NCBI RefSeq assembly: GCF_902686445.1
Contig: NC_062232.1
Coordinates: 91,994,932 to 92,058,931, forward strand
Source of the DNA: Sciurus carolinensis
Taxonomy: Eukaryota; Chordata; Mammalia; Rodentia; Sciuridae
Reading direction: 5' to 3'
DNA: 64,000 nucleotides
In this document: positions 33,531-43,500 of the stretch, piece after piece
Numbering within the stretch: position 1 is the first letter of the stretch
Layout of the letters: the number at the start of each line of letters is the position of its first letter
Made by a program: the position numbers and the translations under genes
Notes under the pieces: generated by a model
The model's input: the letters and a program-made list of their open reading frames with translations, nothing else
The model's database searches: none
Told to the model about the DNA's origin: nothing

Positions 33531-33773
33531 AAGAGAAGAATGGTTAATAAACTGTGATTCATCCATCATCATCTGTATCACACTGAACTATATATAGCTG
33601 TTCAAATGAATGAAGTAACGATATGTGCTTGACATGAAAAGAATTCTGAATCCCACGAGTAGATGAAGAAGGCAAGTTGCAGAACAAATGCACAATGTCA
33701 TCCTAAAACCATGTGAAGTCATGCATTTATGTATGTATGGAACCTTATTTTAATGATCAAAATGACACATATT

Positions 33774-33857
33774 TCAGCTGGTAGAGTGCTTGCCTTGCAA
33801 GCACAAGGCCCTGAGTTCGATCCCCAGTACCGCAAAAAAAAAAAAAAAAAAAAAAAA
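33774..33857 (+). mobile_element. 5'-truncated ID SINE
   Basis: Starts inside the element at CAGCTGGTAGAGTGCTTGCC and keeps the B box and about 24 A residues. Flanks gacacatatt at 33764-33773 and 33858-33867 show that the truncation happened at insertion. The A box is missing. Confidence 0.93.
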
Positions 33858-33867
33858 GACACATATT

Positions 33868-34100
33868 AGGCCAGGGGCACTGGCGCACACCTGTAATCCC
33901 AGTGACTCTGGAGGCTGAGCAGGAGGATCAGGAGTTCAAAGCCAGTCTCAGCAACTTAGTTAGGCCCTAAGCAACTCAGTGAGACCCTGTCTCTAAATAA
34001 AATACAAAAATGGGCTGGGGACGTGGCTCTATGGTTAAGTGCCTCTGGGTTCAATCCCCAGTACCAAAAAAAAAAAAAAAAAAAAAAGAAAAAAGAAAAA
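33868..34100 (+). mobile_element. B1-dID SINE at the same site as the preceding ID
   Basis: AGGCCAGGGGCACTGGCGCA, 'gtaatcccagtgactctggaggctgagcaggagg', GGGCTGGGGACGTGGCTCTA, GGTTCAATCCCCAGTACC, long A-rich tail. A third copy of the target, atgacacatat, follows at 34101-34111. Confidence 0.94.
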
Positions 34101-34184
34101 ATGACACATATCAGACTTCTTACAAAAAAGGAGAGGAAGGTGGATATAGATGACTATGAAGGGGGCTTTATATGCTATATATTT

Positions 34185-34282
34185 TTAGTAACAGCTTTAT
34201 CGACATAAAATTCACATAATATACAACTCATACATTTAACATATGCAGTCTGATGGTTTTTAATATATTTACAGGAAACTAG
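34185..34282 (-). mobile_element. Short L1 3'UTR-like fragment, minus
   Basis: 'taacagctttatcgacataaaattcacataatatacaac' resembles the reverse complement of an old L1 3'UTR. Weak. Confidence 0.45.
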
Positions 34283-34287
34283 GCTTC

Positions 34288-34706
34288 TGTTTTACTCAGT
34301 TTCTTCACTGCTGAGACTAGATGACCCGACTAGCACAACTGTAAAGGAGGAAAGGTTTATTTGAGGGCTCACATTGTCAGAGATCTTAGTCCCTAGCAGG
34401 CCAGCTCCGTTCCTCAGGTCTCCAGGTGAGACTAAACAACATGGTAGAAGAGTGTGGCAGAGGGAAGCAGCTCACATCATCAGCAAGCAGAGAGAGACTC
34501 CACTCTCCTGATACAAAACATATACCCCAAAGCCATGCCCCAATTCCCAACTCCTCCAGCCACACCCTACCTCTTCAATTAATCCCATCAGGGATTAATT
34601 CACTGATTGGGTTAAGACTCTTACAACCCAATCACTTCTCCTCCGAACCTTCCTGCATTGTCTCACATGTGAGCTTTGGGGGACACCTCACATCCAAACC
34701 ATAACA
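34288..34706 (-). mobile_element. Complete solo LTR, ERVL-MaLR type, with perfect 5-bp duplication
   Basis: On the plus strand it begins TGTTTTACTCAGTTTCTTCA and ends CATCCAAACCATAACA; in its own orientation it opens TGTTATGGTTTGGATGTGAG. Length 419 bp, inverted TGTT/AACA ends, and identical gcttc at 34283-34287 and 34707-34711. A 5-bp duplication is the ERVL-class rule. The reverse of AAATAAAC (polyadenylation signal) is visible at about 34,355. No internal sequence remains, so recombination between two LTRs removed it. Confidence 0.95.
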
Positions 34707-34877
34707 GCTTCTGAAGGTAAAGTGTGTCACTCCAGATCACAGCTAAAAAAGAAGAGAGAGCTGAGATTCCAATAACTGTTTTCTGGTTCCAAAGCCCATT
34801 CTTTCCGTCAGCAGCTATACTGCTAGTTGCAATGACCTTCTAGTAAGGGTATCCTCTATAGCAAAGATAGTACTATG

Positions 34878-35030
34878 GGGCTGGGGTTGTGGCTCAGTGG
34901 TGGAGCACTTGCCTGACATGTGTGAGGCACTCGGTTCGGTCCTCAGTCCCACATAAAAATAAATAAATAAAATGGGGGTATTGTGTCCATCTACAACTAA
35001 AAAAAAAAAAAGATTGCATATCTTTTAAAA
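34878..35030 (+). mobile_element. Long tRNA-type SINE variant with 15-bp target duplication
   Basis: GGGCTGGGGTTGTGGCTCAG, 'cctgacatgtgtgaggcactcggttcggtcctcag', 'gtattgtgtccatctacaact', A-tail and 'gattgcatatctttt'. Flanks aaagatagtactatg at 34863-34877 and 35031-35045. Best copy here for defining the full length of the long variant. Confidence 0.94.
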
Positions 35031-35045
35031 AAAGATAGTACTATG

Positions 35046-35884
35046 ATTATAAAACAGGGAGTAGGTGCATGGTTAATCTCATAGCAGTAATGACAAAGGG
35101 GGTAATGGGTATATTAGTCTGTAGAGGCTTCCAGGTCTATCCTTTGATCAGACTGCATGTGCTTCAAATGCTAGTGTACTAGCTGGCATTGTGACAGACA
35201 TGGGGCTACCATCAGTCCTTGCATCCTTTGTTTAAGGTTTTGAATACACAATCGTGGTAGAATCATCATTTCTTCCAGGACATAGTACCAGCAAATAGTT
35301 AGCGTTGGCCCTTTTATCCTCCTTGCACTGGTTTATCCTCCTTGCACTGGAATATTCTGGCCCCTTAGTCACTGCTCCTACATAGAGCCATCTGTCCATT
35401 GTCCCTTTTATGTGCCTCAGTTGGGTAAACTTGATGATAATGAGAGTAAGGCTCCCAGTCTAGAGGACTTCTTGGGGTGGAGTCTTCCCTGCCCAAAGGC
35501 TGACGCGATCGGGCATCTAATCTACTCACCAGGGCACAGTGGATGTGAAAATTCTACCTATCGTAGAAGAGTGCCATTTTTTCCAGGAAAGCTTCTATCT
35601 CTATTTCAATGGCCTCATGATGCATAGGTTGTGCTTTATCATTGTAGGTGCAGAAAACCTTATGCTTTAAATATAACCTTGGTTGCCAGCAATTCCTGTT
35701 CCTATACCAAATAATTAACCTCAACCAGGACCATTTTACTAAAAAGGGAGGCATGTGGGTGGAAATAATTGGACTGTGGTCTTCCTGTAATAGGATTACT
35801 TTTATCTCAGTCCTGGAGATCTTAGTTCAAATTGTGTAAGGCCAGCTTGCCTCAGGTTAGGGCAGGATTAAGGCAGAAAGTTTT
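35046..35884. other. Unassigned DNA, possibly old ERV internal sequence
   Basis: About 840 bp without SINEs. Phrases such as 'gggctaccatcagtccttgcatcc' and 'cttggggtggagtcttccctgccc' recall retroviral internal sequence in antisense, but I cannot support a frame. A 19-bp tandem duplication sits at 35313-35350. Confidence 0.3.
35313..35350. repeat. 19-bp perfect tandem duplication
   Basis: tttatcctccttgcactgg occurs twice head to tail (35313-35331 and 35332-35350). Confidence 0.95.
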
Positions 35885-36990
35885 TAAAAACTGTTAATGA
35901 AGCATAATTGACATAAAATGTACTGCACAAACTTCAAATAATTACCATTTTTTATTTTTCTAATCTCTCTTTTTCTTGTATCATTGCACTGACTAGAATC
36001 CAGGATAATGCCGAACAGGAATTATGCGAGGAGGCACCTCTGGTAATTTTAAAGGAAATAGTTTCAATTTTTCCCTAGTAAGTATGGTGTTTGCAGTAGT
36101 TGCTGGTATAATGCCCTTTTTGAGGTACAGGAAGATTCCTTCTGTTTCTAGTTAGCTAAGAGGCATTTTATACAATTATGAATGAACATTAGATATTATT
36201 GAATGTGTTTTCCATATGATCATATGATTTTGTTTTCTTCTTTAATCTGTTAATATGATGAATTATATTAATTAATTTTCCAAACTAATCTTGTATTCCT
36301 GGAGGAAACCCAACTTGAAAAATATTCATTTTATTTTTACATCTTATTGAATTTAGTTTGTTAATATTTTGTTTATAATTTTTACATCTGTAACATGAGT
36401 AAAACTGACTTGTAACATTCATTTCTTATATAGTTTTGAGCAGGTTTTGTTATCAAAATAACTTCAGAAATATTATTAATTTCTTTTCCTTTGGAAGAGT
36501 TGGGATAATATTGAAATGATGCTTTCTTGGATGGCTAATAAAATGAGTCTGTCAGGCACTGTGAACCTGGTGTTTTCATTGTTGGATTAGTTTTAAGTGC
36601 TGATTTATTTTATTTAATAGTTAAATGTCTTTTTGAGTTTCTGCGCTCCTAAGTCACCTTTAGTAATCTGTATTTTTCTAAGAATGTCTCTATTTTTTAA
36701 GTTTTCAAGCATATTGAAATGAAGGTTATTTGTGTTGTCTTTTTTTAAAACTCTGCAGCATCTGCAATTATTTCCCACTTTTAAAAGTAAAAAATATATA
36801 TTTGTGCTACTTATCTTCCCCCCCTTGATTAAGCTTTTCAGAAGTTTGTCTAGCGCATTAGTCATATCAAAGAAACAAATCTTGGTTTAGGTGATGTTAC
36901 TATACATTTGTTTTTTATTTCATTTACTTTTATCCACATTTTTATCATTTCATTCTTTCTGCTTTCTTGGAAATTATTCCAATATTCTTT
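35885..36990 (-). mobile_element. L1 LINE, ORF2 part, minus orientation
   Basis: Reverse-complement ORF2 landmarks: 'tttaatctgttaatatgatgaattatatt', 'ctaatcttgtattcctggaggaaaccc', 'ttgaatttagtttgttaatattttg', 'gagcaggttttgttatcaaaataac', 'ggaagagttgggataatattg', 'tcctaagtcacctttagtaatctg'. The left start ('gcataattgacataaaatgtactgc') looks like a 3'UTR end. Very old copy. Confidence 0.8.
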
Positions 36991-37192
36991 GTGTGATGCA
37001 CGCCTGTAATCCCAGTGGCTCAGGAAGCTGAGGCAGGAAGATCATGAGTTCAAAGCCAGTCTCAGCAACTTAGTAAGGCCCTAAGCAATTTAGCGAGACC
37101 CTCTATCCAAAAAATATATAGAAAGGGCTGGGGATGTGACTCAGTAGTTAAGTGCCCCTGGGTTTAATCACTGATGTAAAAAAAAAAAAAGA
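36991..37192 (+). mobile_element. B1-dID SINE, 5'-truncated
   Basis: GATGCACGCCTGTAATCCCA, 'caggaagctgaggcaggaagatc', 'agaaagggctggggatgtgactcagtag', 'cccctgggtttaatcactg', A-tail. The first part of B1 is missing. Confidence 0.92.
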
Positions 37193-37394
37193 AAGGAGAC
37201 ATGTGTTTAAAAATTATTACCCCATTTTGTAGATCAAGAGATTGTGTTTAAAAAAAAATCAAAGACTTTCCATAAAAACAACTCAATTAATCAAGAAGGA
37301 AAACCAGACTGCTTGATTATTTTTCCAATCATGAAATTCAGGAGATTGCCTGGAGAAATTTTTTCCACACTTAATTTTTTTCTTTTTTAGCTAA

Positions 37395-37650
37395 AAAAGC
37401 ATTTTATTTTATGGTTGACAACAATTTATTATATGTTTCAAAATAGAAAATGGAAAGAATTTTGAATGTTCCCAGAAATGATAAATGTCTGAGGTAGATA
37501 TGCCAATTATCCTGACATGTGTTATGATCATTATACATTGTATAGGTATTTAAATGCAACAGTGAACTTCATAAAGATGTATAACATCTGTGTGAACTTA
37601 ATATGTATATACAAATATATGTATATAATTGAAAGGTTCAAATTTATTAT
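37395..37650 (+). mobile_element. L1 LINE 3'UTR fragment
   Basis: 'gaatgttcccagaaatgataaatgtctgaggtagatatgccaattatcctgacatg', 'atcattatacattgtataggtat' follow the old L1M 3'UTR pattern. Confidence 0.7.
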
Positions 37651-37799
37651 TTTTTTCAAAATTTTTAAAGACTAAGAAAATAAAAAATTATGAGTGATTA
37701 GACCTTTAGAAAATAACTTGACTTGTTAATGGAAATTTACAGAAAAGAAAAAAGGCATAGACACAGGCATTTACTTCCATTTAAGTAACATAAAATTTT

Positions 37800-37932
37800 A
37801 AAAAATATATATTTTTTAATTACAGGTGGACACAATACCCTTATTTTATTTTTATGCAGTGCTGACGATCGAACCTAGTGCCTCATGCATTCCAGGCAAG
37901 TGCTCTACCATTGAGCCACAACTCCAGCCCCA
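37800..37932 (-). mobile_element. Long tRNA-type SINE variant, minus
   Basis: 'taattacaggtggacacaatacccttattttatttt', GCAGTGCTGACGATCGAACC, 'ccaggcaagtgctctaccattgagccacaactccagcccc'. 'taacataaaatttta' on the left and 'gaaacataaattctta' on the right suggest a decayed target duplication. Confidence 0.9.
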
Positions 37933-38129
37933 AGAAACATAAATTCTTACCACCTTCAGATACTTTGGTATAATCTTCTGTTCTCAGCATGAATTCAGTT
38001 TTTTAAAATTATAATATCCATAGTTATGTTTTCTAAATAACTATACTATATATAATGAAAACATTAGAGTACAGAAACACTGTTTGCATAGTTGTGAATT
38101 ATTTTAACTATTTTGAAATAACTTTTTAT

Positions 38130-38664
38130 TGCTGCATTTCTCTTACCCTGTACAAAAGTCAAATCAATTTTGATCAAAGATGTAGAAATTAGACCATAAA
38201 CACTGCAACTTCTATAAGAAAAATAGGATCAATAATATATTGACACAGACACTGACTTCTTTAATAAGATTCCTTAAAGCTCAAGAAATAAAACCAAGAA
38301 TTAATAAGTGAGATGCCATCAAATTAAAAGCTTCTGCACAGCAAAGGAAACATTAAGAAAATAAAAAGAGAACCTATGGAATGGTAGAAAATCTTTGAGA
38401 GTTACTCTTCTGATACAGGATTAAAATCCAGAACTCATAAAATTTGCCAAAGACAAGAGCAACAAAAAAGCAAAGAACCAAATCAATAAATGCGCAAAAG
38501 ATCTAGGCTGAAGGCAGGAGGATTGCAAGTTCAAGGTCAGCCTCAGCAACTTAGTGAGGTCCTAAGCAATTTAGTGAGACCCTGTCTCAAAATAAGGCAT
38601 AAAAAGGGCTGGGGATGCCCTTAACTCAGTGGTTAAGTGCCCCTGGGTTCAATCCTCTATCCTC

Positions 38665-38712
<48 letters not shown>

Positions 38713-38780
38713 AAAAAAGAAAAGACCTAAACAGATATTTCACAAAAGAAGAAATACAAATGGCTAACAAATATACGTAG
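38130..38780 (+). mobile_element. L1 LINE, ORF2 C-terminal part, split by a SINE
   Basis: 'cctgtacaaaagtcaaatcaattttgatcaaagatg', 'aaagcttctgcacagcaaaggaaac', 'gaacctatggaatggtagaaaatc', 'caataaatgcgcaaaagatct' then, after the SINE, 'agacctaaacagatatttcacaaaagaagaaatacaaatggc'. These are consecutive in L1 ORF2. Confidence 0.88.
38505..38718 (+). mobile_element. B1-dID SINE, 5'-truncated, with (GA)n tail
   Basis: GGCTGAAGGCAGGAGGATTG, 'cctcagcaacttagtgaggtcctaagc', 'agggctggggatgcccttaactcagtgg', 'ggttcaatcctctatcctc'. The tail is a 40-bp GA microsatellite (38,668-38,709) instead of plain A. Confidence 0.92.
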
Positions 38781-39688
38781 GTCCCCATAGTCTCAATAGT
38801 TCAAGCATTGCCCCAAAGTTCAGGTCAGTGACTCAAGGCAAACTCTCATGGTGACTCCTGTAAAACTCAAAAGCAATTTACAATTATGCAATATATGAAG
38901 GTACAGAGTAAATATTTCTATACAGAAAAATAGGGGCATAGAAAGAAGGGGTGGGACCAAAGCAAAAGCAAAATCCAGCTGGGCAAATAATTCCTGTAGT
39001 TCTGTATTCTGCATCTGGAACACATGGCATCATGATGTTCTCTCCAAAGAACTCGTGTAGCTCTGCCTCTGTGCCTTTGCTGATTATAGACCATGTAGCC
39101 TCTCTGTTCAATTCCTGCAGCTTTTCTCAGCAGATATCCCATGTTACTGAAATTTCTTAATCTTGGGGGTTATTCACTGCAGCTTCAACTTCCTCCTCAC
39201 ATCTCCACACATAGCCCTATCAGGGGCTGCCTGCAGGGACTCTGACTCTGGGGACTTTGCCAGGCCTCCCAGGTCTTCCTTTGAAATCTTGGTGGAAACC
39301 TCCATGACCCCCTAACTCCAGCATTCTGCATTCCTTCAGAACCAGCACCACGTGGTTGATGCCAAGATCTGCCACCATCTTGAGCTGTAGTCAAACCTCC
39401 AGAGACCCTGGCTGCAATAGCTTCTGAGTGTCTGGGTGGCTGAGCATGGTGAAACAACTTCCTTGGACCCTCTATGCAGTCATGGTGCCCCACTGATTTC
39501 TTCTCAAAATAATTTTTTACTTTTACACTCTTGAACCTGAGTTGGGTATGGTCTTGTCAATTTCTGAGATGTTCTCAAGCCATCTTTACTACTGTCTGTG
39601 GGCAAAGTCTTAAGCATTTCTTTAGTGGTGATAATGTCTTTAACAACTGCAATTTCCTTAACCCTTGTTTTGCTCCCACCTTTCAAGT
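38781..39688 (-). mobile_element. Probable ERVL-MaLR internal-region relic, minus
   Basis: The order of phrases ('gtccccatagtctcaatagttcaagcattg', 'gtaaaactcaaaagcaatttacaattatgc', 'cacatagccctatcaggggctgcctgcagggactctg', 'accagcaccacgtggttgatgcc', 'gtctgggtggctgagcatgg') resembles antisense MaLR internal sequence (the THE1/MST-int type pattern of mammals). Open frames of 60-98 codons on the minus strand are broken. No LTR is attached on either side. Not coding-competent. Confidence 0.5.
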
Positions 39689-39689
39689 C

Positions 39690-39870
39690 CATGTTCTCTT
39701 TGTTTTTTGAAGATCCTCCATCTTGTTTTCCATAATGGCTGTACTAATTTATATTTCTCCAAAAGTGTATGAGTTCCCATTTCCCTGCATCCTTACTAAC
39801 CTTTGTTAGTTTTTGTCTCTTTGAGAATAGTCACTCTAACTGGGATCTAAAACTATTTTGTTTAAAATTT
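39690..39870 (-). mobile_element. L1 LINE 3'-end fragment, minus
   Basis: 'cttgttttccataatggctgtactaatttatatttctcc', 'ccctgcatccttactaacctttgttag', 'agtcactctaactgggatct' are reverse-complement late L1. Confidence 0.82.
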
Positions 39871-39970
39871 GATGTACATTGCCATCTGGCTGTCCAGAAA
39901 AGTTAAATTAATTTACATATATCAGTACTTGAAATCTATGATTGATCTCATCCTGAGCACTATCCAGTTC

Positions 39971-40130
39971 TTTTTTTTTTTTTTTTTTGTGAGACTAGGT
40001 CTCGCAATGTTGCCCAGGCTGGCTTCAAATTCTTGCTACGTTGCCCAGGATAACCTCAAACTTGCAATCCTTCTACCTGTGCCTCCTGAATAGCAGATAT
40101 TCTAGGCATATGCCACTGCATTCAGTTCCT
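39971..40130 (-). mobile_element. B1-type (7SL-derived) SINE, minus
   Basis: T-run then 'gagactaggtctcgcaatgttgcccaggctggcttcaaattcttgc', 'tgcctcctgaatagcag'. It keeps the 7SL-like 'gttgcccaggctgg' and lacks the ID half: a different, older B1/proto-B1 form. Confidence 0.82.
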
Positions 40131-40177
40131 TCCAGTTCTCACATGAGAGGGACTATATTTTGTTTAACATTATTATT

Positions 40178-40388
40178 TTTAAAAATTTTTTGGTACCAGG
40201 GATTGAACCCAGGGGCCCTTAACCACTGAGCCACATCCCCAGCCCTTTTTTATATTTTATTGAGAGACAGGGTCTCACTGAGTTGCTTAGGGTCTCACTA
40301 AATTGCTGAGGCTGGCTTTGAACTCTCCATCCTCCTGCCTCAGGCTCCCAAGCTGCTGGGATTACAGGTGTGTGCCACCACGGCTAGC
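40178..40388 (-). mobile_element. B1-dID SINE, minus
   Basis: GGTACCAGGGATTGAACCCA, 'accactgagccacatccccagccc', GAGACAGGGTCTCACTGAGT, 'cctcctgcctcaggctccc', 'gggattacaggtgtgtgccacca'. Flanks tgtttaacattattatt (from 40161) and tgtttaacatttttatt (from 40389) differ by one base. Confidence 0.95.
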
Positions 40389-40549
40389 TGTTTAACATTT
40401 TTATTATGAAAATTTCCAAACATATACTGAAGAAGAGTGATTAGTTAATAAATCTTGTATGAATGTTTCGATCCTAAATAAAATTTCAACATCATAGATA
40501 GGAAACAAATAAAACAAAGGAAAGCAAACTGAAATTTGATTTTTTTAAA

Positions 40550-40692
40550 ATATATTTTTCAGTTGTCAATAGACATAATACCTTTATTTTATTTATTTAT
40601 TTTTATGTGATGCTGAGGATGGAACCCAGGGCCTCACACATGTCTCATACTAGGTGAGTACTCCATCACTGAGCAACAACCCCAACCCTGAT
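40550..40692 (-). mobile_element. Long tRNA-type SINE variant, minus
   Basis: 'cagttgtcaatagacataatacctttatttta', GTGATGCTGAGGATGGAACC, 'gtgagtactccatcactgagcaacaaccccaaccc'. Somewhat diverged. Confidence 0.88.
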
Positions 40693-40959
40693 TGGGTTTT
40701 ATATTCTATTTTTTAAAGGTCAGATTATTTTAAAACCTTTTCTGTGTTTTACAATTACAACAAAACCCAATTAACAGTACCCTAAAATGGGAAAGTTTTG
40801 CTAACTAGATTCTTTCCTGATACTCTATTCTGAGTAGTAGATCATTATAATCCAATATTTCCTTTTAAAGCATGATAATCAAGGAGTCACCTGGATTCTG
40901 TCCACTCACAACCTAGTTTCATACCACATTTCCAGTTGTAGGTGCCTGGCATTACATAG

Positions 40960-40963
<4 letters not shown>

Positions 40964-41013
<50 letters not shown>

Positions 41014-41018
41014 CATAC
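40964..41018. repeat. (TA)n microsatellite
   Basis: About 23 TA units then CATACATACACACACAC, adjoining the 3' tail of a minus-strand SINE. Confidence 0.93.
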
Positions 41019-41021
41019 ACA

Positions 41022-41146
41022 CACCTTTAGATGTTGTTGGACCTTTATTTTATTCATATATTTTAATGTGGTGCTGAGAATCGAACCCAGTGCCTCATGC
41101 ATGCCAGACAAGTGCTCGACAGACTGAGCCACAACCCCAGCCCCAA
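41022..41146 (-). mobile_element. Long tRNA-type SINE variant, minus
   Basis: 'agatgttgttggacctttattttattc', GTGGTGCTGAGAATCGAACC, 'catgccagacaagtgctcgacagactgagccacaaccccagcccc'. Confidence 0.9.
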
Positions 41147-41183
41147 ACATAGATCATTTTTTCATGTCAATCTTATTTGAAAT

Positions 41184-41285
41184 AACTTGTAGAGGCAGCT
41201 TCTAAGGAAAAAAAATATGACTTGTATATTTTCCAACTTGTAGAGGCAGCTTCTAAGGAAAAAAAATATGACTTGTATATTTTCC
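41184..41285. repeat. Perfect 51-bp tandem duplication
   Basis: The 51-bp unit starting AACTTGTAGAGGCAGCTTCT and ending GACTTGTATATTTTCC is present at 41184-41234 and again at 41235-41285 with no mismatch. It must be very young, a polymorphism, or an assembly artefact. Confidence 0.97.
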
Positions 41286-41384
41286 TGTCTTGTCTCTATT
41301 CTTATTTTTATGCTATTCCAGTTTACCTGGGAAAAAAGTTTCAAAAATCAGTTTCTGAGCTCCTGGTATTCTTCTTGGCTGATG

Positions 41385-41560
41385 GAGTAGCACAGTGTAG
41401 TGAAAAGTGCTCTGTCTTTGGAATTCAAGTCATGGCTCTTCTTCTTGGGAGGTTATCTGTTCTGGAAAAAAGTCATTTAACCTTTCTGAGCCTTGTTTTA
41501 ATCATCTATGAAACAAAGGGATTGGACTGAACAGAATAACTTCTTACAGTTCTGAATTTC
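41385..41560 (+). mobile_element. MIR SINE, plus orientation
   Basis: 'gtagcacagtgtagtgaaaagtgctctgtctttggaattcaagtc', 'aaaaagtcatttaacctttctgagccttgttttaatcatctatgaaac'. Middle part altered. Confidence 0.82.
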
Positions 41561-43080
41561 TCTCATGTCATGAATTAGTGTTCCCAATATCTGGTTTTAT
41601 TCATGGAGAATCTCAAACTGAATGTGATCTAAAGACACCCAAGGTATTTCTACCATCCACAAGGCCTGTGCCCCTGCCAATACTGGTCCATTTCGTTGAG
41701 TTTAGCATTGTCTTTTTTTTCTAGTCTTCTTTTTGATAAGGGCACTTCACTCTGATGAATTACTCAGGTCACTTTTTTCCTAGTTTGGAAAGTCAGGGAT
41801 TTTGAAGTCCAAAGATTGAAAGGGGGAAGGAAAGGGTGCATGAAAAATACTGGAAGGATACAAGAGACAGATTTCACTTCCTTCACATTCTTTTGCAGCT
41901 TGGCTCTCAGCATTGTTATGACTCAACCTCTCTGTGCTTGGCAAGGCTCAAACAAGAATAGTCTATTTGGTACCAGATTGGAACAGGGAGTCCCTGGCTG
42001 AGTATCAGATTCAGGTGTTTCTGATGGATTATGAATGGAGTTCTTTATTAGGTCTTTTAATAAATAGGAATTTGTTTAGAAAAGCTGAAACATCCTTTTG
42101 AGTAATCCATGTACATTGTTTCAAAGCCATTAACAGGCATACCCTCCCAATCAACACAGTACTCATAAGTCACAAAAATCTGTATCATGATCCACTCCCC
42201 AATCCTAAGCGTCCTCTTTTCATTATCCTTTTCTGGTCCCGTTCTAATTTCCATTTTGGTCTTTAGAACTGCAGAGAACCCCTTGTCTCTATTTGTTTAT
42301 TTTCTCCATTTTACAACACCAGCACTTGACCTTTCCAGTCTTGGAGAATAGCAATCTGTTCCTCTGCATTTCCTCAATGTTGCAGCAATACTGGCAATAA
42401 AGAATTTCTGCACTTAATGGAGAAAGACTTCTTAAAGACGTTATTGCTTTTCTTTTTTTCTAATAATAAATTTATCATTTATTAAGCCTTGTTATAGCAC
42501 ATGCACTTGCATCCCTTTCTTTCTTTGTCACACCTCTACACTCATTTCACAGGCAGATCATAATTTTGGGTCATTGTGCAAGGTTTTTTAGCTAGGACCT
42601 TCTGGCTCCAGGGCTGAGCATTTTTGCCCACTGCACTAGTCTGCTTCTCTTGCTTGATATCTGCGCTCTTGGGACTGCCCAGATTGGTGTGTAGGAGACA
42701 GGTTTCCTCTCTTGGTGGCAAACAATGATTCATTCTAGTGTCTTAGAGAAGGCAGATCTAGCTCATGGGGAAATCATTTACAAGCCTAATGCCCTAGGAA
42801 ACTCACATAGACCCTCCAACTATCCTCCCTTTTTTTACAAATTATTCTTACACTACAGGTAGCAAAGTCAAAGGAATGATTATTCAAGATTGAGGCCTAA
42901 AAACCTTTAATTCTTTTTTGTTTAATAACGCATGGGTTGTATGTGAATGTATCAACTTAAACTGCAAAAGTTTTTTCAAAGTCTCATTTTAGTTAATGAT
43001 TTCAACTGCCTTAAGCAAACTGTTTATCTCCAAATGAAGATAAATAAATGAATCTGGAATTTCTTTTGAGATGTACTTTT
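41561..43080. other. No recognisable feature
   Basis: About 1.5 kb free of young repeats. Frames at 41816-42001, 42057-42254 and 42542-42733 are short and unrecognised. Looks like unique upstream or intronic DNA about 2 kb left of the CpG-rich block. Confidence 0.45.
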
Positions 43081-43084
43081 TTTC

Positions 43085-43255
43085 TCGGATTTTTTTTTTC
43101 TCGGGATTGAACCCAGGGGCACTTAACCACTGAGCCACTTTCTCAGTCTTTTTTATATTTTATTTAGAGACAGGGTCTCGCTAGGTTGCTTAGGACCTCA
43201 CTAATTTGTTGAGGCTGACCTTGAACTTGCCTCAGCCTCTTGAGCCACTGGGTTG
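43085..43255 (-). mobile_element. B1-dID SINE, minus, partly deleted
   Basis: CTCGGGATTGAACCCAGGGG, 'accactgagccactttctcagtc', GAGACAGGGTCTCGCTAGGT, 'aggctgaccttgaacttgcctcagcctc'. The B1 end is shortened. Confidence 0.92.
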
Positions 43256-43264
43256 AAATGTAAT

Positions 43265-43500
43265 TTTTGAAAAGGAACTTGGGCCTGGAAATCTGAAGAT
43301 CTTGGTCTCAATTCTGGATCTGCCACCTATAAGCATGTAATTTTAGGCAAATCAATTTGCCCTTGTTGAACCTTAGTTCTTTATCTGTGAAATAGGAATA
43401 ATGATATTTTCCCTGCTTAACTCACAGTGATATTGTGGTAGGAAGTATTTTATTAGGTATTGTTTTGTAAAATTCAGTGTTCTATGAATATAAACCATTA
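43265..43500 (+). mobile_element. MIR SINE, plus orientation
   Basis: 'ggcctggaaatctgaagatcttggtctcaattctggatctgccacctataagc', 'gttgaaccttagttctttatctgtgaaataggaataatg', 'taactcacagtgatattgtgg'. Confidence 0.88.

Noticed and set aside
38820..39493. Cluster of minus-strand frames (60-98 codons) as a possible viral gene
   Set aside because: The frames shift and stop repeatedly and the DNA resembles an antisense MaLR internal relic; no intact viral protein is present.
40887..41150. Tyr/Ile-repeat protein, minus strand
   Set aside because: Frame through a (TA)n tract and a SINE.
41222..41530. 102-codon plus frame
   Set aside because: It starts inside the 51-bp tandem duplication and runs through a MIR; no family resemblance.
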